Below, piece after piece: positions 44,268-54,354 of a stretch of 64,000 bases of DNA (the stretch's first letter is position 1; each line of letters starts with the position of its first letter). The DNA is taken from assembly GCA_002286715.1 (NCBI GenBank), contig NSJX01000043.1, positions 172,827 to 236,826 on the forward strand, in the 5' to 3' direction. Source of the DNA: Dentipellis sp. KUC8613. Taxonomy: Eukaryota; Basidiomycota; Agaricomycetes; Russulales; Hericiaceae. Under the pieces are notes generated by a model, which saw only the letters and a list, made by a program, of their open reading frames with translations, searched no databases and was not told the DNA's origin. A program made the translations under genes and the position numbers.

Positions 44268-45260
44268 TCATTGATCTTGATCTTGGACATCTACACCGAA
44301 ATTGTGTAGTATCCCCTGTAATTTGAGATTGAACCCACGAATCTTATCCACTTCTTGACTGTGCCTAACTTGTTCAGCTCGTGCAGCATCCACTGCGGAT
44401 GTATACCATGCAAGTTCTTCGTCCTTCTCATTCAATCTTGCGTTATTATTCTTTATCGTGTGGTTGAGTTCATCAATGTACCGAGTTGCTATCGGAAAAT
44501 AAGCAAAGACTCGACAGAAGCAGCAATCTACTCACCCGCAGGGATCACTCTACTCTTGGTGAGCCGATCCTGATATATATGCCAAGGATATGGGAGCCTA
44601 TTGTTGAGTTCAACCAGATCCTGCGCCTCTGCGCCTCTTCCCTTCCGAGCTGCGATAGCTTTAGCATTTGTCGCTAGAGTGCGCGGTGCCTTAGAACTCG
44701 ATGGCACTGGCTGAGGCTGCGAACGTTCATTTTTCCACTGTTCGTGGTACTCGTGTCCGATGCTAAACACTGTCTCATAAGGAGACGTTACGTGAGTTGA
44801 GTGCCTGCGAGTGAACTTCCCAGCGGCAGAAGACCGGAAACGAGACGACCTAGGACTGGGCTGCGGGGCAACAGCCTCGTTACGTGCAGGTTCAGTGTAA
44901 ACAGGCGTGTCTCCTAGGGCATTTGCGAGGCTATTGGGAGCGAATGAAGCGCGTCTACGTCGTTATGGGTCAGAAAGCTTAAACATAAGTATACACCCCT
45001 CAACCGAGTTGCGTACCGAGTTCGCAGCAATTGCAGGTCAGCGTCGATTGCATGTCAACGGTTTCAAGTCAACAGCGAATGCGTGCTCTGCCTGAGAGAG
45101 CGTAGCCTCGAAAATGGAGTAGTCGTGACAAATATGATCAGAGTATGACCCATCTTGTTCTTTGATGCTGCGTAGCCATGCGCCAGTATACGTAGTACCC
45201 TGCAGAGTTTGTTGAGCCTGAGAGTCATGGCAACGGTCGGGCCAGGCTTTCTCTCGGAAA
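44268..45260 (-). pseudogene. Chimeric MSQ copy 4 (frameshifted first exon)
   Basis: Exons 2 and 3 are open. Exon 2 shows RRASFAPNSLANALGDTPVY, SPYETVFSIGHEYHEQWKNE and LVELNNRLPYPWHIYQ. Exon 3 (ATRYIDELNHTIKNNNARLN) ends with an extended tail VDVQDQDQ at TGA 44268. The first exon is a hybrid: upstream it is the alternative type (SQAQQTLQGTTYTGAW, EATLSQAEHAFAVDLKPL). It then runs into a second, overlapping copy of the MSQSHG-type exon end (ATCGACGCTGACCTGCAATT) in a different frame, meeting a stop. Unless another start is used the protein is broken. The junction records recombination between the two exon-1 types. Confidence 0.6.
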
Positions 45261-45587
45261 TTACCGAATTGGGACGCCCAAAGGACTTGAGTTATACTAG
45301 TGAGTTAGCTGTCCATCACGCTCTCAGCAACTCTTGCCATGAGAAGCTTGTTGTTGTTCTCTCAAACACCTCGGTTCCTATGCCATAACTACCTCGACTC
45401 TCGCCCGTTCATAGTCGAAGATCGAAGATCCGGAGAACTTGGAGCCCAGATCGTGCGCAAGACAATTGAATGGTTACCATGACCTGATACAGCGCTTCGT
45501 ATCCTAGAGAATGTGGCTAGACAATTGTAGCTTCCTGTGGCTTGTGTATAACAAAAGGAGGGTTGATGCCCCTGCTTTCGAGGTACG

Positions 45588-45595
45588 TATAAATA
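45588..45595 (+). promoter_or_regulatory. TATA box of MSY copy e
   Basis: TATAAATA in CGAGGTACG context, 140 bp upstream of ATG 45728. Confidence 0.65.
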
Positions 45596-45727
45596 TACGG
45601 CTGCCTATGTCGACAAGAGCCCTAGCCTTCTTGCCTCATACGATCGGTTCGTCCTGTTCTCCTCAGCAGTGATGCATGCACTGATTCATTACTACCTTAG
45701 AGGAACGTCTTCTCGTCTGAAGACAAG

Positions 45728-46317
45728 ATGTCTTATCATCCTTACGCTCCCGCTCACGATCACCGAGCGAGTTCATCCGCTTACCAGATGCCGACTTCCG
45801 CCGGGTACGCAGGTGCGAGATTCATACATCGAGTTGGCTCCTGTTTTTCTCAGCGAGCGGTTACCTAGAGTCCAACGTTACGACTAGCTCGTCCCTCAAT
45901 GCCGCTGCTAGTAACGCTGTTCTGGCCCCTGCCAACTGTGCTCAAGGCCTCCAATGGTCGAACAACACTGTCAGTTCCCATGAGCAGGTTCTGCCTACCA
46001 GGGCACAAATCAATCAGGAAATAAATGAAGCCAAAATCGCCTATGATCAAGGTCGCATCTCCACCATAGAATATGGGAATATCCTTGTCGCCGGCTTGGA
46101 GAAGAAATCGGCCCGATTGGAGAGACAACATCGAGGTTTACAGCGAGCGCTGATAGGTGAAGATACCCGTGAAGCCATCATACGAGATGCTGGGTTTACA
46201 GATGCGGAAGGCGACACCTTTTTTCGAAGGATCAGAAGGACCATAAATCTTGAATTGGTAAATGGGCAACGCGGCGAAGCGCGAAGGCTCCGTCGAGCAA
46301 TCACGCGGGGTCAATGA
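45728..46317 (+). CDS. MSY family protein, copy e (subtype I)
   Basis: Exon 1 from ATG 45728 reads MSYHPYAPAHDHRASSSAYQ and ends SAGYA at donor G/GTGCGA; exon 1 is almost the same as in copy a. Exon 2 from acceptor TTACCTAG (about 45868) reads ESNVTTSSSLNAAASNA, EQVLPTRAQINQEINEAKIA, DQGRISTIEYGNILVAGLEK and GLQRALIGEDTREAIIRDAG, and ends TRGQ at TGA 46317. A few residues are missing before the conserved core compared with a. The frame is intact. It is convergent with MSQ copy 2, with 163 bp between stops. Confidence 0.68.
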
Positions 46318-46479
46318 AGGATTAGTGGGGTGCTAATGTACTGCCGTATAGAGATGACCCATTGTAAACTGCATGCCCACAAGCCATGCCAATTGTATCA
46401 CACCTCTAGCTTATGAGAATAGGGCTGGATTATTCAAACCATCGAAAAACAGATGCCAGGACTCCAAACATATGCAGTC

Positions 46480-47406
46480 CTAAATATTCACGCCGAGTTG
46501 TTGGAGCATGCCTTGCAGTTCATGATTATGACCACGTATCTCCGATATCTCGCGTTCAAGCCTGTCATGCTTGGCTGACACAACTTCAAAGGCTGGCATA
46601 TACCATTCAAGTGCCTCGCTCTTCTTCTTCAAGTCTGCGTCGTTCTTCGTTATCGTCTTGTTGAGTTCGTCAATGTACCGAGTTGCTATCGGAAAATAAG
46701 CAAAGGCCCGACAGAAGCAGCAATCTACTCACCCGCAGGGATCACTCTCTTAGTGAGCGGATCCTTATATATATGCCAAGGGTACGGGAGCCTATTGTTG
46801 AGTTCAACCAAATCCTGTGCCTCTATACCTCGCTCCCTCCGAGCTGCGATAGCTTTAGGATTTGTCGCTAGGGTGCGCGGTGCCTTAGAACTTGATGCCA
46901 CTGGCTGAGCCTGCGGACGTTCATTTTTCCACTGTTCGTGGTATTCGTGTCCGACGCTAAACACAGTCTCGTAAGGAGACATCACGTGAGTTGAGTGCCT
47001 GCGAGTGGACTTCCCAGCGGCAGAAGACCGGGAACGAGACGACCTAGGACTGGGCTGCGGGGCAACAGGTTCGTTACGTGCAGGTTCAGTGTAAACAGGC
47101 GTGTCTCCTAGGGCATTCGCGAGGCTATTGGGAGCGATTGAAGCACGTCTACGTCGTTATGGGTCAGAAAGTTTAAACATATACACCCCTCAGTCGAGTT
47201 GCTCACCGAGTGCGCAGCAATTGCAGGTCAGCGTCGATCGCATGTTCCACCTGTGAATGCGTAGCATCAGGTCGGGAGTAGCTGCTGGTATATTGTGGTG
47301 CCTGAGTCTCTATCATGTGCTGTGAAGGTTGAGTTGATAGTGTTGGACTGTTCCGTCGGGGAGAGCCCCTCCAGGAGCGCTTATGCTGGCCATGCGACTG
47401 GGACAT
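46480..47406 (-). CDS. MSQ family protein, copy 2
   Basis: Three exons, ATG 47406 (MSQSHGQHKRSWRGSPRRNS) to TAG 46480, with the same structure and length as copy 1. Exon 2 contains VAPQPSPRSSRSRSSAAGKS, SPYETVFSVGHEYHEQWKNE, NPKAIAARRERGIEAQDLVE and RLPYPWHIYKDPLTKRVIPA. Exon 3 begins ATRYIDELNKTITKNDADLK, and its coiled coil ends LEREISEIRGHNHELQGML and GVNI. The intact frame through both introns, together with copies 1 and 3, argues for selection on the protein. It is convergent with MSY copy e. The conserved segment at 47445-47885 starts immediately upstream on the other strand. Confidence 0.7.
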
Positions 47407-47444
47407 AATAGACGTTAGGTCGGGTTGGTCGTGTCTGTCGTATC

Positions 47445-47885
47445 TTGCTTGGATGTATTCTGGTGCTCACCCTTCGTACGCCTGCGACCTTTATGCGCGA
47501 GACGAATACCGATGATATGGAGAAGGAACAAGGGCTCGTCACCTTCAAAGGGTACCAGAGCAGCAACGTACTCGGCTGGACCAAGGAAACAAGGTTGCGA
47601 ACGAGCGCATTGGGAAGATCTACGGGTATGCGTGAATCAGTATACCTCGTTCATCTATTCGGAGAACAAGGAACTGGTGCTTGGGCACGTAGTTTCCCGG
47701 CGCACAGCGCGCGTCGAAAAATACAAGCCACGCCTTTCGAGGAAGGTGTAAGTACGTGCCCGGGAGGAAATACAAGGGTGCACGTACCTGATTCTTCCGG
47801 AGAACCCCGAGATGCGACTGTGAATGCAGAGCAGATAAGGCATAAAGTTGACTCTGCGAACAACGATGTACTAAAAGGGTTGTGA
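47445..47885 (+). other. Conserved repeat segment with open frame, copy 2
   Basis: The longest version of the segment seen at 25289-25624. The frame from ATG 47493 reads MRETNTDDMEKEQGLVTFKG and continues through GWTKETRLRTSALGRSTG to CPGGNTRVHVPDSSGEPRDA, ending at TGA 47885. It differs from copy 1 mainly by a GAGGAAGGTGTAA insertion near 47738. Either coding or MSQ promoter DNA. Confidence 0.35.
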
Positions 47886-47949
47886 GCACCGTTGAATCTA
47901 AGCGCTCAGTCTGGGAGGCCCGATTAAGACACGTCTGACCAGATCCCAT

Positions 47950-49000
47950 GATACGTTAGCCTTTGATCCAATTTTGGTCTTGCTGCAGGGTGTCCAGGTG
48001 CCCGCACATGGTCACGTAGTATCCTGGACGAGCAGGTCTAAGTAAGTCACGACGAGAGATTCACAAAGATTAACAGCATCTGGGAAGATCGTTGAGCTGC
48101 TCATTCGCACAAGCAACGCCACAGTTTTGCGTAAAGGGATGAGAGATGGCCATGGCGGGATGAGACAGGACATTGGGAAAGTCCCTTCGGCGCCCGTAAC
48201 GCGGCTTGCTTCGAGCTCGACTCGAGTGAGGTTAGGGTTGTCCTTCCCCTCCACCTGCGCACTTCGAGCCCGAGCCCGAGCCCGAGCATGCCTCCTCTCC
48301 TGTGGCGAAGCATTCTATACGATATCGGATACCGACGATCCCATTATGGAAAAGGAATGAGGATCGCGCCTTCGCCGTCGATCAGGTTGCAGCCAGGAGC
48401 CAGGAACTTTGTCATGCACGTGTCGTGGGCGAATCACCTGCCTCGAGGCAAAGCATGAGTGCCGGTAGCATGCTGCTGGCTATGACTGACCACAAGATGC
48501 ATAGTGTAGCTCGGCGAAAGCGGAATCTACAGAGCCTATCCGTCAACGGCAACGCAGTCAAAGGGTGGGACTGATGAAGATGTTCAGTGGCAGTCGAAAC
48601 CGTTGCAGAAGAACGTGCCCAAGCTACTTTACACACCTGAAGACGGGTAGGAAGAATAGTCGTCTGATCCTCCTTATTGTCGCGGAGGCCATCCAACTTT
48701 TCTAAACAACATCTCGGCGGCCGGTCTATATGACGCATGTAGACCTGCAGAACTATTTCGTGATTCTCGAAACCGAATGCTTCATACTAGAACCGTTAGC
48801 ATCGTTGCATTCCGTGCGACAAGTGAGCGGGATAGTGATGGAAATCAGGGGATGATGGACGTCACGAAAGATCTCCTTTCCGGTCAACTCAGATCAAGCT
48901 TCGACTACTCGGGCCCATCCAGCATGGGCGATAGTCATACTTTCCTATTGCGTTACCAAGAAATAGGAATACATTCCGCGGCGAGATATTCGGGTCCCTC
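47950..49000. other. Block 2 segment between conserved ORF and carboxypeptidase remnant B
   Basis: About 1 kb, homologous to 24154-25130 and 56480-57500. No stable coding frame. Contains a GGTTAGGGTT telobox-like site near 48230. Confidence 0.4.
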
Positions 49001-49039
49001 GCAAATGTAGGCAGGAAAACAACAGTCTCAAATCGAAGA

Positions 49040-49740
49040 TCTTCTTTGGCGATCCAGCGATTGATCAAAGCTAACGACTGTTTCGGCTTATCGAAGGGCA
49101 CCTAAGAATTATACTCATTAGCATTGACAACAGACTACCCATAGTGATGGTAGTATAATTCGAGTCCCGAACTTACCATATGCCCCGCGCCTTTCACGGT
49201 CGCAAATGTCAGCCTGCCCGCCTTCCTCGTCACCCCCGCAGCCTCCCCGTCTACCGTCCACGCCCTCAGCGCCTGGGCCTGGAACTCCTTCTGTCCGCTC
49301 CACTCCAATGCCAGCGTCCAACGCTCACTGCCGACCCAGTTGCATATCCAGTCGTAGTCGCCGACATACAGGAGCACAAAGATCCCGCGCTCGAGGAGGG
49401 CGCTCACGTATGGGTAGGACGTCTGCAGCGGAGATGATTTAATGTATCACATGCTCCGTAGTCAGAATATGAGAACCCGACATTCACGGGCTGGGCAGTT
49501 GAATTCGCCACTCTGCACGGGCCTACGCCAGAAGATATTGAGTTTATTCTGAACAGGTTAGAGATCGTTACATACCGAGTCCCATGAACAACCCCATAGC
49601 AGACGAGCGTCCGGGACCTGCCACGAGATTTCACACTCGTGAGCTCATCGCCAATCCTGAAACCGAAGCAATTCACCTCAGTTCGTCCAAAATATCACAT
49701 CGTCTCTGTCCGGATTACTCCTATTTTCGAAGACACGCGG
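49040..49740 (-). pseudogene. Serine carboxypeptidase remnant B (internal deletion)
   Basis: On the minus strand it begins near 49740 with NPDRDDVIFWTN followed directly by TGA where the intact gene has GG. Then come GCSSAMGLFMGLG, PCRVANSTAQPVNVGFSYSD and a jump at about 49440 to TSYPYVSALLERGIFVL. The whole middle, including the GESYG nucleophile, is deleted. The 3' part keeps VGDYDWICNWVGSERW, GAGHMV and VPFDKPKQSLALINRW, but the final stop has become Arg (EDLRF). It is non-functional, and its deletion is different from that of remnant A. Confidence 0.8.
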
Positions 49741-50746
49741 ATTCCGAGCGCCGAACAGATTGGGATCAGCGTTATGTAGAGTTCTGACGCATCCGAAGTC
49801 TCGCTCAAGTCTTCCGAGTCGCCTGCGCCTTGCCTTACCGCGGGACGTTCTAATGTACCTAGTAATTGACAGACTCCGTTTGCGCACATGTTGAGAATTA
49901 ATTCGAACAGGGCATTCCGCACCTTTCAAATGCTCAAGTGCAACGTGGCTGTCTCTCTAGTAACCATACCGGCACCTCCCCGGAAATTAGCATCCCGTGC
50001 TTGGACCCAATAGTAGCCTCCGATAAATTCAAGTCGGAGAGGCGAGGTAGCATTTGAACAGAACGGACCGCCCATCCGGAAAAAGGGGTGATCGTAGCGT
50101 GCACAGGCTCATGGCGCACAAGAATTGTGAGGATGGTGTCATGTCGAGGAGTGTGTGCTTTGTGTAGTTCTCGAGGTACAGCGCGATCGCTTTGCGCGCG
50201 ACAAGATGGGTGCAATTGATGTGAAGTAGTAGCCGAGTTGATGGTGCCAGTGGAGCAATGGCCGAAGTCGTCGACTATGTTGATCGATACGGGGTCCTGT
50301 CTATCGTTCATATACGAGTGACAGGGAGATAGAAGATGAATAAAGGACGCACAAAAACAATTGAGGGACGAGTAATGAGTTCCACCGTCATAGACCTGGT
50401 GCCAGGTCTCGAGAGAAATAGATACGGGGTATCATATCATGAAGTACACCCATGGAAGTCACATTCGCGATTGCTGGAAAGGCAATCGCGTCGCATGCAC
50501 CTGGCAGAGCGGCGGACGTTGAACATACCCAGCGGCTTGGTGAAGAATTTCGTCCTGAATATATCCGCAGTCCGAGTCATGAAGATACTTGGATCAAAAT
50601 TTGTGGGACCTACAATGCCAGTACCAGACAACTCCAACGCTAGACAAGTAGCCGATAGGCGCCGGTCGTGAAGCGTTGAGTCATTGACACGCGTACGAAG
50701 TGTCGACGACAGGCGTCGAAGACGCAGACGAGGCTCGAAGAGCCAC

Positions 50747-51251
50747 NNNNNNNNNNNNNNNNNNNNNNNNNNNNNNNNNNNNNNNNNNNNNNNNNNNNNN
50801 NNNNNNNNNNNNNNNNNNNNNNNNNNNNNNNNNNNNNNNNNNNNNNNNNNNNNNNNNNNNNNNNNNNNNNNNNNNNNNNNNNNNNNNNNNNNNNNNNNNN
50901 NNNNNNNNNNNNNNNNNNNNNNNNNNNNNNNNNNNNNNNNNNNNNNNNNNNNNNNNNNNNNNNNNNNNNNNNNNNNNNNNNNNNNNNNNNNNNNNNNNNN
51001 NNNNNNNNNNNNNNNNNNNNNNNNNNNNNNNNNNNNNNNNNNNNNNNNNNNNNNNNNNNNNNNNNNNNNNNNNNNNNNNNNNNNNNNNNNNNNNNNNNNN
51101 NNNNNNNNNNNNNNNNNNNNNNNNNNNNNNNNNNNNNNNNNNNNNNNNNNNNNNNNNNNNNNNNNNNNNNNNNNNNNNNNNNNNNNNNNNNNNNNNNNNN
51201 NNNNNNNNNNNNNNNNNNNNNNNNNNNNNNNNNNNNNNNNNNNNNNNNNNN
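50747..51251. other. Assembly gap (505 N)
   Basis: Unresolved bases. The right edge of block 2 and its junction with the kinase upstream region are hidden here. Confidence 1.
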
Positions 51252-51381
51252 CTTTCGTTTTCATCCGATATCGATCATCAACCAGCAAATACCGTGGCTA
51301 GGAGTGGAACACATTCGAATCATTCGGCGCATTCACGATCGTCAGACCCCTTACTCCATCTCGACGTCGACTTTACTGACT

Positions 51382-51403
51382 GTTGATATCTATAGATATC
51401 AAC
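51382..51403. promoter_or_regulatory. Perfect 22-bp palindrome upstream of the kinase
   Basis: Two half-sites GTTGATATCTA in perfect inverted symmetry with no spacer, 80 bp upstream of ATG 51483. Possible binding site for a dimeric regulator or a transcript hairpin; function unknown. Confidence 0.6.
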
Positions 51404-51482
51404 CCATTGCGAACTTGCAGCGACCTGCAAAAGAACCATCTTCTTGTAAACTCAACCTATAACAGACACCACCTGTGACGCG

Positions 51483-53782
51483 ATGCCTTCACTACTGAAC
51501 ATATCCGAACAAGTGCTCCCCCAGCCTCCCTCGTACCACAAGAAACGGCAGTACTCAATACACGATGTCCTCGGGAAGGGAACCTTTGGGAAAGTCATGG
51601 TGCGTGTCTTCGCCTTGCCTGCTCCACACGACAGACGGACTGTTGGTGCCGGCCCCGTTCGTGCTGTCATGCGAATGCGGTCACCCGTCGCCGCCGGAGT
51701 ATCCGCAAGCTCGGGGACGAGGAAGCGATACAGCTTCCCGGAGCGAGCTTCTCCGGCGAAGATGTGCAGCGGGATCACTGCATCGCAATCGCATATCTGC
51801 TGCTCGCGGCGTGCTAGACCCATCAGAACGTGGTGCTGAATTATTGCGGACTTTGCAGCGCGCGACATGGCACGTTCCCCCCGAACAAATCAATGTCGCC
51901 CTCCGCGGGGCGGCAGCTACCACTACGCTCACTGCGTCGCCCACGAGCTCCCCGACGCACAGCCCAACTCCATCGTCCGCTTCGTCCGCATTCGCATCTC
52001 AGCAGCAGCAACAGCAGCGGGATCCTTCGCCCTCGCCAAACTCCAAACGAGACCGCCCACGTTCTCGTACGCCATCAACCTCCAGCTTCTCCGTCCTCTC
52101 CAAGTTCAGCGAGAAGGCACATGCGCACGCACACGAGGAGGACTCGGGGATCACGCGCGAGGTCGCGCTGAAGGTGATCCCGAAGAAAAAGGTCAAGGGC
52201 AATGAGGCGAGCGTGTGGGGCGAGATGGAGGTCCTCAAGGGCCTCGACCACCCGAACATCGTCAAGTTCTACGAGTGGTTCGAGAGCAGGACCAAGTATT
52301 ATTTGAGCTTTGAGCTGGCGACTGGCGGGGAGCTGTTTGAACGCATCTGCCAGAAGGGGAAGTTCACGGAGTCGGATGCGGTGGTGGTTGTCAGGTGCGT
52401 CTGCCTTGGGAGCTGATGAAGTTTCGTGCTGACCTATAGATAGGTCAATCTTGTCCGGCGTGAAATATCTGCATGAGCACGACATTGTCCACCGGGATCT
52501 CAAGTATGTCGGTTCATAGAATATTCCCCGACCTTGACTGATCGCCATACTGACAGGCCAGAAAACATCCTATACCGAACCCGCGACGCAGGGTCCGACA
52601 TCGTCATCGCCGACTTTGGCATGTAAGGCTTCTGTTGTTCAATGTCAATCCCGTCCTCACGCTCGATCGCAGTGCCAAACATCTACATTCATCCGAAGAG
52701 CAGCTCATGTCGCTAGCAGGAAGCTTCGGCTACGTTGCACCGGAAGTGCTCAACCAGAAAGGGCACGGCAAAGCCGTTGACCTGTGGTCTACTGGGTTTG
52801 TCGACCGCCCCGACAATAGAGACGATTGAAGCGCTGACTTCGCGTGGCAGGATCATCACCTACGTCATCCTCTGCGGCTACTCGCCCTTCCGCTCAGACG
52901 ACGTCAAAGAGCTCGTGCGCGAGACAACCGCGGCGAAGATCGAGTTCCACGAGCGGTACTGGAAGAACGTGTCCGACGACGGTAGGCTTCCCACTCATTT
53001 CCTTCCAGCTGTGAACGCTCACGCCCGACGTCTCCCCAGCGAAATCCTTCATCCGCGCGCTCCTTAACCCCGACCCCGCCCAGCGCCCCGCCGCCGTCGA
53101 CGCCCTCGCACACCCTTGGCTCACGCGCGCCGCGCCCGACGCCGAAGCCGAAGTGGACCTCTCCGGCCTGCGCGAGAACTTCAACCCCCGCGCGCGCTGG
53201 CGCAGCGCCATCGCGAGCGCACGCGCGCTGCACCGCTTCCAGTCGTCCTCGTCGACGTCCGCGTCGACGCTGTCGAGCGGGTACCGGAGGCGCACGGACG
53301 TGAGCAGCGGGAGCGAGGGCGAGGACGAGGGGTGGCGCAATAGCGACGACAAGGGGAAGCGAAGGGCGGAGGAGGGCGTGGCGAAGGCGGGCGGCGAGGA
53401 TGGGCCCGGGGAGAATGCGAACGTGAAGGTCACGGGCCCGCATGGGGAGGACGAGGAGGACGCCGAGAGCGTGAAGACGCCGATGCAGCACGAGTTCTCC
53501 ATCCCCGCCGCCGGCGCGAACGGGACGCACGCGAGTGCGGAGGCGGGCCCGTCGGTGCCGCCACCGGCGCCGCGGCACACGCAGACGGAGTCCGTGTATA
53601 AGGTGGACGATGAGGATGACCAGGACGACGAGCGGTGGAAGTCGATGCCGGGCTCGTTTGACCTGGGAGGCGACGAGGCTGCGGATGCGGGCGGCGCGCA
53701 TGCTGATGCGAGGGCGGCACAGGACGAGGCGACGCATATGGGTATGCTGGAGAGCTTGTGGAACCGCATGCGGGTCGGGTGA
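51483..53782 (+). CDS. CaMK-type Ser/Thr protein kinase (calcium/calmodulin-dependent kinase I-like)
   Basis: Cytosolic calcium-signalling kinase. Exon 1 (51483-51600) encodes [15 protein letters not shown], with the glycine loop. A long intron of about 260 nt follows. Exon 2 resumes [17 protein letters not shown], then about 90 residues of Ser/Thr/Pro/Gln-rich sequence with a Gln run, before the catalytic lysine in [15 protein letters not shown]. Further motifs: [90 protein letters not shown] and [14 protein letters not shown]. All catalytic residues are present. After the domain, [20 protein letters not shown] and LHRFQ match the CaMK1 autoinhibitory/calmodulin-binding helix. The tail is a long acidic disordered segment ending [13 protein letters not shown] at TGA 53782. 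A partial copy is at 63130-64000. Confidence 0.88.
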
Positions 53783-54354
53783 CTCGGGGGCAGGGCTGGG
53801 GCTGTTGGGGTTGTAGCGGCTCTGGCTCTAGCCACGACACTGCTGTAGCGTATGCTTCAAGCTAGCTGGTGGCGGCGTGCTGTCAGTGTAGGTGTCGGCG
53901 GACATGCAGTTGGGTTGGGCTGGGTTGGCTCGTTGGTAGTTTTTATCCTACACTATGTAAGTTATCTGGTACAGTAGCGGACTGTGTAGTAGGTCGGTAT
54001 TAATGTGTTGTGTAAATAGTAAGTAGAGAGTGCCCTGGTGGCCTCAACCGGCTTGAAAGTTTTGGCTTTCCAAACTTCGGCTTTCGACCGAAGTTGTAAC
54101 TTGCCGTCATCATCTCGTCGGCGTCCACTTCCTTTCCACATACCTTCATACAATTATCTACTACATCATTTCAACGCAGCGCTGTGCCTCGAACAAACCG
54201 ATAACGCCAATGCACGGCACCGAAGTCAACCAACCAGCAAGGAAACGAATTCCCGTGATCATGAAGTGCACGCTTATCATAACCTCAAAGTCTCCCACAC
54301 CTTGGTGTCTTTCACGCGGACGACCACCACCTCGATAACGAACACCATTTCAAG
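53783..54354. other. Intergenic between kinase and carboxypeptidase
   Basis: About 570 bases. It holds the kinase 3' UTR (with TATGTAAG-like AT-rich patches at 53940-54020) and the carboxypeptidase promoter. No clear TATA box near the start. Confidence 0.4.

Larger units (their letters stand above)
39532..50746 (-). repeat. Duplicated block 2 (inverted relative to block 1)
   Basis: This is the inverted counterpart of block 1, enlarged by extra units. Left to right: spacer, MSY b, MSY c, decayed MSQ, spacer, MSY d, chimeric MSQ, spacer, MSY e, MSQ 2, conserved segment, carboxypeptidase remnant B and its upstream segment. The right edge is lost in the N gap; homology to 22434 onward is still perfect where the N begin. 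Confidence 0.85.
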
